From positions 1-35,487 of the IMG/VR virus record IMGVR_UViG_3300023179_000284: DNA of 35,487 bases; one strand, given 5' to 3'. Shown piece by piece: positions 30,258-35,487 of this stretch (its first letter is position 1; each line of letters begins with the position of its first letter). The notes below the pieces were generated by a model. The model saw nothing but the letters and a program-made list of their open reading frames with translations. It was not told the origin of the DNA and did not search any database. Made by a program: the position numbers and the translations under genes. This DNA is from a virus.

Positions 30258-32344
30258 TACCGTCTACCGTCAGGACGAATATCGATACGTGGTGCGCCTA
30301 ACTGCCACGTCGTGTTAATTTGGTTGGACTCTATTTTGAAGATCATCTGTCTTCCGCGCATACGGGTGAAAATCTGACCCGTGAACTCTTCAGTAATGAC
30401 GTATGTTGAGCTACTAGCTACTTGCGCACTAGCAGAAGTTACTGAGCCAGAACCTGAGTTATACAACCCGTAGAGCGTCATTGACACAGCGGGTGAAGAA
30501 TTGTCTGGAGCATTTTCAGAATTAGAAAACGTAATATCGGGCAATACACGCCATACAAATCCAAAATTATGTCCGTCGCCAATATCAAACTCAGAGGAAG
30601 AAATATTGGCAGCAATTGCAGTTTCAGTACCCGTTTCGTTATTGTTTAACCCTTGTTCGTGGTTCACGATGTTATAGGTGTACGTAGCAGCTTGTGGATA
30701 ATCTCTTAATCCTGAATCCAACCAAGCAGTACGAGCCATCGTGCCGTAGTACCAAATACGTTCTTGATAGTTGTACACCACGTACTTATCAACAGTCATG
30801 GAGTTTGCGGAACAATAAAACCACCAAACCTCGTTGAATCCTTCGTTAGTTCCAGCAAATATTTGTTGATTTTGAGTTAAGTTTATATCGTTAAATACAT
30901 ACCTACGTAAATCACAGCCAAGTGTTTGGACTCGACCATCATACAAATAAAACTTATCGACACCCATCCAATACACGATACCGGATGCAAGCGCCACACA
31001 GTTTTGGCTAAGTATTGATATGTTATCTCCAAGAAGCTGCGAACCCCAAACATAGGGAGGGCCTAAATATTGGAGTGAATAAACAGCAGAATCAGTAAAA
31101 GTAACAATTTCTTGGCGAGTCTGAATAACAGTAACAATCTCCGACCCATGCGATAACCGCACACTCCCTGCTTGGTTGGTAGCGTTAGGAGTCCAGTTGT
31201 ACGGATCATCTTGGTTAGACCAACGAATAAGCATTGGGTCTTGTGTGGCGCTCCCATAATCGTTAGCACCAAACGCAAAAATAAACCGAGATGTATCAGA
31301 GACAAAAATGTAATTTTGGACAGTGGGTACGTCAACAAGCAAAGACACATACGCATTTGAAGCCGCACTGCCCGTAGCATTAACGACAGCCCCAGCAGAA
31401 TCCAACAACTTAAACGACAGCCCATCAACGTCATACACATAATAAGTCGTACTTGCGCTTATCCCAGTCGGCAAACTGCCGCCAGTCGTGTAATTAAACT
31501 GAATGGCTGCGCCTTCAGTAAGAAGTAAGCTGGTTGCTGTAACAACAGCAGGAGATGCAACAGGAATTGAGACCGCGCCATAAGTAGAAGAAGGTGAATT
31601 TAACAACGCTCCTCTGGTGGTTACATTAGCGGTTGCGTCCCAATAATAAATACCGCCACCACGAGGGCCAAAAACTAAATCTTCACCGTAATTACTTTGA
31701 CTCCATAACCGAATATTTGTAATAGTACTGATTCCATTACCCCAAGAACCAAGCCCCCAGGGTCCTGCACCCCAACCAAAAAAAGGAACTTGAGTAGCAG
31801 GCCCAATGTTTAATTGATAAGCGGCATCAACAGCGGAGCCACCTGTAGCCCCAGCAGCTACAACAGAAGCAGTGGTTATAGAGTAGGAATTACCATTTAT
31901 ATAAGTAATTTGATACTCAGCGTTAAGGAGAGAGGCGTAAGTACCTGTAACCCCACTAAAAGTAACAAAGTCACCATTAATAACACCGTGAGAGTTGGCG
32001 GTAACTGTAACCGTAGTTGTTCCATTACCTGTGAACGGATCAGTACCAAGTCTTGTTGTTACTCTTATAGGTGTAACGTCGTAGTAACTACCGTCACGCT
32101 CAATATAATATTTAAGGTTAGTACCGACGCTAAGTAAATTTTCAAACGACAAAGTTACCCAATTCCAAAGGGCTCGGCAAACACCAAGAAAAGTATTAGC
32201 AGAGATACGACTCCACCCACCGATAACTTCGGGAGTGCCTTGGCGAAAACGAACTTTGTCGCAGTCATACCAACCACCTTCGGTTGTATACCGAGTGTTT
32301 TCTCGATTGACCCCAGGCTTAAAAAGTATCTTTTGGAGTGGCAC
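30257..32344 (-). CDS. Tail hub / stabilization protein, gp10-like
   Basis: A 695-residue beta-rich protein starting MPLQKILFKPGVNRENTRYT and continuing with GGWYDCDKVRFRQGTPEVIG. This start is common to podovirus virion proteins related to the P22 gp10 packaged-DNA stabilization type, with a beta-propeller-like body. Two inserts (about 106-163 and 265-335) share the plan HG..GD.V.F...TG...Y.I: the first reads NSHGVINGDFVTFSG, the second TEGAAIQFNYTTGGSLPTG. Start is GTG at 32344, preceded by AGGTGA. It follows the lysozyme gene by three bases. Family call is from memory of the N-terminal pattern. Confidence 0.75.
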   Translation of the reverse strand: MPLQKILFKPGVNRENTRYTTEGGWYDCDKVRFRQGTPEVIGGWSRISANTFLGVCRALWNWVTLSFENLLSVGTNLKYYIERDGSYYDVTPIRVTTRLGTDPFTGNGTTTVTVTANSHGVINGDFVTFSGVTGTYASLLNAEYQITYINGNSYSITTASVVAAGATGGSAVDAAYQLNIGPATQVPFFGWGAGPWGLGSWGNGISTITNIRLWSQSNYGEDLVFGPRGGGIYYWDATANVTTRGALLNSPSSTYGAVSIPVASPAVVTATSLLLTEGAAIQFNYTTGGSLPTGISASTTYYVYDVDGLSFKLLDSAGAVVNATGSAASNAYVSLLVDVPTVQNYIFVSDTSRFIFAFGANDYGSATQDPMLIRWSNQDDPYNWTPNATNQAGSVRLSHGSEIVTVIQTRQEIVTFTDSAVYSLQYLGPPYVWGSQLLGDNISILSQNCVALASGIVYWMGVDKFYLYDGRVQTLGCDLRRYVFNDINLTQNQQIFAGTNEGFNEVWWFYCSANSMTVDKYVVYNYQERIWYYGTMARTAWLDSGLRDYPQAATYTYNIVNHEQGLNNNETGTETAIAANISSSEFDIGDGHNFGFVWRVLPDITFSNSENAPDNSSPAVSMTLYGLYNSGSGSVTSASAQVASSSTYVITEEFTGQIFTRMRGRQMIFKIESNQINTTWQLGAPRIDIRPDGRR

Positions 32345-32347
32345 GGC

Positions 32348-32815
32348 TCACCTCATTAACGCAGCTTCAGCCGCACGGCGGCGGGTAAGTCCGGGGAGGA
32401 CACGACCTGCGGCTTTATTCCATCTAACGCACTCTGTAGCCGCACCATCCCAGTCCCCCGCATCAATACGTTTTTTGAAGGTAGAAACTCGGTAGTTTCC
32501 TAAGCCGCAATTGTAAACCCATGAAGTGACAGCGGCAATGCGTCGGGGTAATGCGGTTTGAATCTTTGGAGAGAACTTAAACAAACCTTGCAAAAAATAA
32601 TCAACGTGATGGTCTAGCGCATCCTCACACTGCTCAATCGTCCAGACGGTGCCGGGATTAATGTCAGGGCCGGTTGCTCCCCAGCCAATTGTCCAAGGAT
32701 GCCCACGGGTTCCGGGGTCAGGATAAGCCGTTACTCGTCCATCAGGCAAACGCTTTGCCAGCCCTTCAAAGGGCTTGATCAGTACATCCTTGCAAAGCTT
32801 CTTAGCCTCATTCAC
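32348..32815 (-). CDS. Endolysin, GH24 lysozyme
   Basis: A 155-residue phage lysozyme (T4/lambda R21 type) that hydrolyses the glycan strands of peptidoglycan. Catalytic pattern: FEG (E17), YPDPGT (D33) and WTIGWGAT (T42), the E-D-T triad of GH24. The C-terminal half has the usual TSWVYNCGLGNYRVSTFKKR and LPGLTRRRAAEAALM. No clear signal or SAR helix is seen, so it depends on a holin to cross the membrane. GTG start overlaps the stop of the membrane-protein gene upstream (GTGA). Confidence 0.95.
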   Translation of the reverse strand: MNEAKKLCKDVLIKPFEGLAKRLPDGRVTAYPDPGTRGHPWTIGWGATGPDINPGTVWTIEQCEDALDHHVDYFLQGLFKFSPKIQTALPRRIAAVTSWVYNCGLGNYRVSTFKKRIDAGDWDGAATECVRWNKAAGRVLPGLTRRRAAEAALMR

Positions 32816-33297
32816 GATTTATTGTACTTTTCTATGCTTCTGCCAACGAACCAGAACGTTAACATCATGTTCAGCATCGCAAAGTCATCTTCGTCGTAGC
32901 TCTTGGTCAAGACCTCAGCCCAGTTAGCATTCGTCTGGAAAGCAATCGTCAGGCCAGCAGCTTTAACAGCAACGTATACGCCAAATGCAATCCAAGTAAG
33001 ACCGGGGCGGGTAATAGCAGTGATAAAGCTAGCGAGCCAGCCAGCCTCTTTTGCGGTCTGGGCCTGTTCCTTAAATGCCTCTTTAATTGTGTCCATCTGC
33101 TGGATAGAGTAGTCAACATACTTCTCCTCCATCTTGAACTCACCCCGCATTTTCTCCAGATCGGTTTGTAGCTGGAACATGCTTAATTCATGGGCACGTT
33201 CATTTTTCTTGTCCATAAACTTGAGGACTTCCGGGGCAAGCCGGAACAGGCCACCGAAGATGGAGCCGAGCAAACCACCACCGAGTAGTTCAAACAT
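32812..33297 (-). CDS. Putative holin, three-membrane-segment type
   Basis: A 161-residue membrane protein. Hydrophobic segments lie at about 3-22 (GGGLLGSIFGGLFRL), 98-120 (PGLTWIAFGVYVAVKAAGLT) and 139-152 (FAMLNMMLTFWFVG), with a long charged helix between. The second is preceded by an ITRPGLTW motif like the one seen in three-segment holins of gene-transfer-agent type. It lies directly upstream of the endolysin gene, which fits a holin. AAGGGG precedes the ATG. Confidence 0.7.
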   Translation of the reverse strand: MFELLGGGLLGSIFGGLFRLAPEVLKFMDKKNERAHELSMFQLQTDLEKMRGEFKMEEKYVDYSIQQMDTIKEAFKEQAQTAKEAGWLASFITAITRPGLTWIAFGVYVAVKAAGLTIAFQTNANWAEVLTKSYDEDDFAMLNMMLTFWFVGRSIEKYNKS

Positions 33298-33299
33298 GG

Positions 33300-33716
33300 T
33301 TACCCCTTAGCCGTTACGATGTCGGCACCTTTCTTAACCGTCACCTTGCTGCCTTCAACATCAACCTGCATAGGTGGCTCGGCTCGGTCCAGCTTGTCCA
33401 AACGTGTGATGAGATCTTTGATGACTTCAAACTCAGGCTTCTCTTGCTTAGGCGCAGTGCCTGCGATTCCATTCAGCATTTGAATAAGTGCAGTAAGTGA
33501 AGCACCAAGAAGACCCATAACAGCAGCAATTTTTTCGCCTTCTAGAAAGAGGGACGCACCGACACCCACAAGCACAATCAGAAAGATGTACAACAGCCCA
33601 TCTTCACCAATGGCTTTTCCTGCTACTTCTTTGGCCGAATCTTGCGCTTTAAGCTCTTCAAGCCGAATCTTGGCTTGCGCTTTGAGGACCGCTAGTTCGT
33701 GGGTTTTATCGTCCAT
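33300..33716 (-). CDS. Membrane protein, possible second holin or antiholin
   Basis: A 138-residue protein with an N-terminal charged helix (about 5-30), two transmembrane segments at about 41-58 (LLYIFLIVLVGVGASLFL) and 62-84 (KIAAVMGLLGASLTALIQML), and a hydrophilic C-terminus (VEGSKVTVKKGADIVTAKG). Two segments plus the cassette position suggest a holin or antiholin. I cannot decide between these two membrane proteins as the main holin. Start ATG 33716 overlaps the neighbour stop by a few bases. Confidence 0.65.
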   Translation of the reverse strand: MDDKTHELAVLKAQAKIRLEELKAQDSAKEVAGKAIGEDGLLYIFLIVLVGVGASLFLEGEKIAAVMGLLGASLTALIQMLNGIAGTAPKQEKPEFEVIKDLITRLDKLDRAEPPMQVDVEGSKVTVKKGADIVTAKG

Positions 33717-33950
33717 TTATTCCTCCACAATTACTGCGGTGTCGGTGTCAGCAAACCAAAGCATCCTACCTCGGCAAGCAATGTTGTAGTCCTGACCATT
33801 GGCATCCAATTCGCTCCAAGTCGGTACTCGGATTTGCAAGTGCCGTGCAAGGTGCTCCTGTCCATTCTCAAAGACCCGCCATACATGCTCTATGGTTCCT
33901 CGTCCTGGTTGGCCTCGGCTTTTGTTAAACCGAATTTTGTAATGATTCAC
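33717..33950 (-). CDS. Small hypothetical protein, 77 residues
   Basis: A basic-to-neutral protein starting MNHYKIRFNKSRGQPGRGTI and ending TAVIVEE. It has several Trp residues and a beta-rich plan (HVWRVFENGQEHLARHLQIR). ATGA overlap with the stop of the tail chaperone-like gene shows coupling. It lacks a signal or membrane segment, so a spanin role is unlikely. No family known. Confidence 0.65.
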   Translation of the reverse strand: MNHYKIRFNKSRGQPGRGTIEHVWRVFENGQEHLARHLQIRVPTWSELDANGQDYNIACRGRMLWFADTDTAVIVEE

Positions 33951-34333
33951 TCAGGACGAGTTGGCCAAATAATGCTATCGGGGAACCCTGCTTGCAGACG
34001 AATCTCACGCAACCCACGGCGATACTCAATCCAACCAGCTTTATCGCCAGCCGTCATGGGCACATCAGGCAGCATTGACCAATCAGAATCGCGCAGCTTT
34101 GCTTTAGCCTCTTCCCAAGCCATGTCTGCTTTGGTCGCAACTGCGGGAAGTGGTGGCGCCTCACCTACTTGCACCCAGCCCTGATCGTTATAAGCTTCAC
34201 CTAACCATGATAAATCACCAAGTCGATCCGCAAAGCCATGAAGGCCGAAGATCGGCCCCCAGTTTTCAGGTAGTGGTTGCGGCTCGTTTAGCGCTTCGCC
34301 GGTTGACAGTTTTTTTAGTTGCCACAGGCTCAT
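33947..34333 (-). CDS. Tail assembly chaperone-like protein
   Basis: A 128-residue protein. The C-terminal part (about 80-128: LRDSDWSMLPDVPMTAGDKA, then GWIEYRRGLREIRLQAGFPD, then IIWPTRPE) matches the SDW...LPD.P......W..YR..LR......FP..V.WP pattern of the phage tail assembly chaperone family (Pfam Phage_tail_APC). These proteins assist fibre or tail assembly and usually follow a fibre gene, as here after the Gly-rich protein. ATG 34333 is six bases after AAAGGA. In-frame starts at 34339 and 34348 (TTG) exist and are less well spaced. Confidence 0.82.
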   Translation of the reverse strand: MSLWQLKKLSTGEALNEPQPLPENWGPIFGLHGFADRLGDLSWLGEAYNDQGWVQVGEAPPLPAVATKADMAWEEAKAKLRDSDWSMLPDVPMTAGDKAGWIEYRRGLREIRLQAGFPDSIIWPTRPE

Positions 34334-34772
34334 TTTCATTCCTTTCAAGTTTTAATCCAGGTTGCAGCTCGGGCTTAGGCAAAGCGGTAGCGTTTTTTAA
34401 TGCGCCGTTCTTTTGTTTTTGGTAAGGTGGAAATGGGCCGTAAAAAAGCTTTTCTTCATCAGTGACCTTCCAATCTCTCCAGCTTCCAAAATCATTACGG
34501 GGTTGTAAGTTTATGTGACAACCTATATTTGCAGCTAATTGATGGATAAGCTCTATAACCTCTACGGGTTGAAACAAACCCCAGTGTGTTTGCCCATTAT
34601 TGGCCCTTACACTAATTTCTGTGACGCCGCCAAAAGCTGTACCTACCGTTAAAGATCGGATACGGTTTAAATCTGCATACCGAGACTCCGTTTGCATACG
34701 AAGCTCAACGAGTGAACGCTCTATTTCAAGAGCCTTCTTTTGTTGGCGCAAAGAAGTTGTCTTTTCTTTCAT
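34266..34772 (-). CDS. Hypothetical protein next to the adhesin, 168 residues
   Basis: The ATG at 34772 overlaps the stop of the Gly-rich gene (TAATG). The first 35 residues form a charged helix (KTTSLRQQKKALEIERSLVE), followed by a beta-rich part (TEISVRANNGQTHWGLFQPV) and a long disordered C-terminus (NATALPKPELQPGLKLERNE) with a basic tail. No family recognised. Position suggests a fibre-associated or assembly protein. The longer frame from 34850 overlaps the upstream gene and is not used. Confidence 0.65.
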   Translation of the reverse strand: MKEKTTSLRQQKKALEIERSLVELRMQTESRYADLNRIRSLTVGTAFGGVTEISVRANNGQTHWGLFQPVEVIELIHQLAANIGCHINLQPRNDFGSWRDWKVTDEEKLFYGPFPPYQKQKNGALKNATALPKPELQPGLKLERNENEPVATKKTVNRRSAKRAATTT

Positions 34773-35487
34773 TATTGAGGGTTCCAAGATACGACAATTT
34801 GTCCGTTTACTGTCAAAGGATAAGAAGCCCCAGGAGTCACGGATACGCAATTAAAAGCTGTTGGATTTGCTGCTGAACCGGGATTGCCAGCACTGCCTGA
34901 ATTGCCATCGTTGCCACCACCTCCACCACCACCACCTGATCCGCGGTATATGTATCCAGCGGGGCAAAACCAACGACCCCCACCGCCACCACCACCGCCG
35001 CCACCCTGAAACAAAGATCCACTACCGCCACAATTGCCTGGACTGCCGGGGTATCCTGGTAGCACTGGAGTTCCGGGCCAGTTTACATTACCTCCGGCAC
35101 CTCCATAAGTCCCACCGCCGCCACCACACGGGCCTGGAGTGCCAGGGCCTTGCCCATAGCCACCAGCCCCCCCACCGCCTCTATGTATAGAGGCGGGAGC
35201 ATTAAATGTACACCCCGAAGCAGGCCCACCAGTGCCCCCACTTCTACCACCTGTACCCCCTGGAGCAGCACCGGCGTTTGGCGTCCCGCCAGGACCACCA
35301 CTACCTCCATTACCCGCAGAGCCGCCATTACCCCCGGCGCCGCCATTACCCCCGGCGCCACCAGGAAAGGTCTTAGAAAAACCCGTAGACGAAGCGCCCG
35401 TATTCCCTGCGCTCCCGGCGCAACCATTTTGTCCCGCGCCACCAGCCGCACCCGCCCCCCCATTGAAGACACAACCAATACCACCGG
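34772..35487 (-). CDS. Glycine-rich adhesin-like tail protein, cut by the right edge
   Basis: The frame is open from the right edge to TAA at 34772-34774, giving at least 237 residues. Nearly half are Gly, with Asn, Ala, Ser and Pro in runs such as GGAGGNGGAGGNGGSAGNGG and a run of ten Gly. Such stretches can pack as polyglycine-II helices, known from the adhesin gp38 of phage S16. Several Cys residues are spread among the runs. The end (VTPGASYPLTVNGQIVVSWN) is a common C-terminal cap of Gly-rich phage proteins. The start lies outside the window. It is probably host-contacting. Confidence 0.8.
   Translation of the reverse strand, partial: GGIGCVFNGGAGAAGGAGQNGCAGSAGNTGASSTGFSKTFPGGAGGNGGAGGNGGSAGNGGSGGPGGTPNAGAAPGGTGGRSGGTGGPASGCTFNAPASIHRGGGGAGGYGQGPGTPGPCGGGGGTYGGAGGNVNWPGTPVLPGYPGSPGNCGGSGSLFQGGGGGGGGGGRWFCPAGYIYRGSGGGGGGGGNDGNSGSAGNPGSAANPTAFNCVSVTPGASYPLTVNGQIVVSWNPQ
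35323..35358. repeat. Tandem 18-base duplication in the glycine-rich gene
   Basis: Two perfect adjacent copies of CGCCATTACCCCCGGCGC (35323-35340 and 35341-35358), each encoding six residues of the GGAGGN type. It is consistent with recent slippage or recombination that changes adhesin length. Confidence 0.9.

Noticed and set aside
34300-34318. TTGACAGTTTTTTTAG as a promoter or palindrome
   Set aside because: It lies on the strand opposite to all right-arm genes, has no -10 at a proper distance, and the right arm of the palindrome is missing.
1-35487. tRNA genes, CRISPR arrays, insertion sequences, integrase or attachment site
   Set aside because: I looked for cloverleaf-like segments, regularly spaced repeats, transposase or recombinase motifs and found none. 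The palindromes are irregularly spaced and too short for CRISPR repeats.

Overview
The window looks like part of the genome of a tailed double-stranded DNA bacteriophage (Caudoviricetes), probably virulent and probably podovirus-like. Genes are tightly packed with ATGA, GTGA and TAATG overlaps and good Shine-Dalgarno sites. There is a complete phage replication set, a lysozyme lysis cassette, and a group of very large virion proteins of the kind ejected with the DNA. No integrase, excisionase or clear lysogeny repressor is seen. The three recognisable promoters are bacterial sigma70-like with extended -10 elements, so host RNA polymerase probably reads these units. The host cannot be fixed from sequence alone; a Gram-negative aquatic bacterium is a guess from the style of the proteins. 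Terminase, portal and capsid genes are not in the window and should lie beyond it.

Layout: two arms converge. The left arm (about 1-17,861) is all rightward. It opens with small regulators (winged helix, an HTH plus sigma-region-4 protein) and unknown small genes (1-1,891). From promoter P1 (1,897) runs a unit with a MoxR-like AAA+ ATPase, a DUF2201/VWA metallopeptidase-like protein, a DUF3150-like protein and several unknowns, then a ribbon-helix-helix protein and a DUF3310 protein, ending at a strong terminator (7,816-7,839). Promoter P2 (7,848) starts the DNA-metabolism unit: zinc-ribbon protein, VRR-NUC nuclease, family A DNA polymerase, Cas4/RecB-like nuclease, HNH-like protein and SNF2-type helicase. 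Promoter P3 (13,270), almost identical to P2, leads into a coiled-coil protein, a Cys-rich putative ssDNA-binding protein, a small HTH protein, a 949-residue primase-helicase and a last small gene. This arm ends at a terminator at 17,911-17,933.

The right arm (17,934-35,487) is all leftward and must be transcribed from beyond the right edge. In transcription order it holds a glycine-rich adhesin-like protein (cut by the window edge), a small unknown, a tail-assembly-chaperone-like protein, a small unknown, two membrane proteins (holin candidates), a GH24 endolysin, a 695-residue gp10-like tail protein, a jelly-roll-like protein, three internal-virion-like proteins (808, 400 and 467 residues) and a 2,209-residue polyvalent protein with an HEALH metallopeptidase motif and an LPD38-like C-terminal region.

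The most striking unexplained signal is a family of near-identical palindromes (core TGACA-WW-TGTCA; seven exact copies and one near copy) confined to 1,861-8,485, mostly in gene gaps and next to promoters P1 and P2. They look like operators or RNA hairpins of a phage regulon. Candidate binders encoded nearby are the ribbon-helix-helix protein at 7,162, the winged-helix protein at 119 and the HTH/sigma-4 protein at 724.
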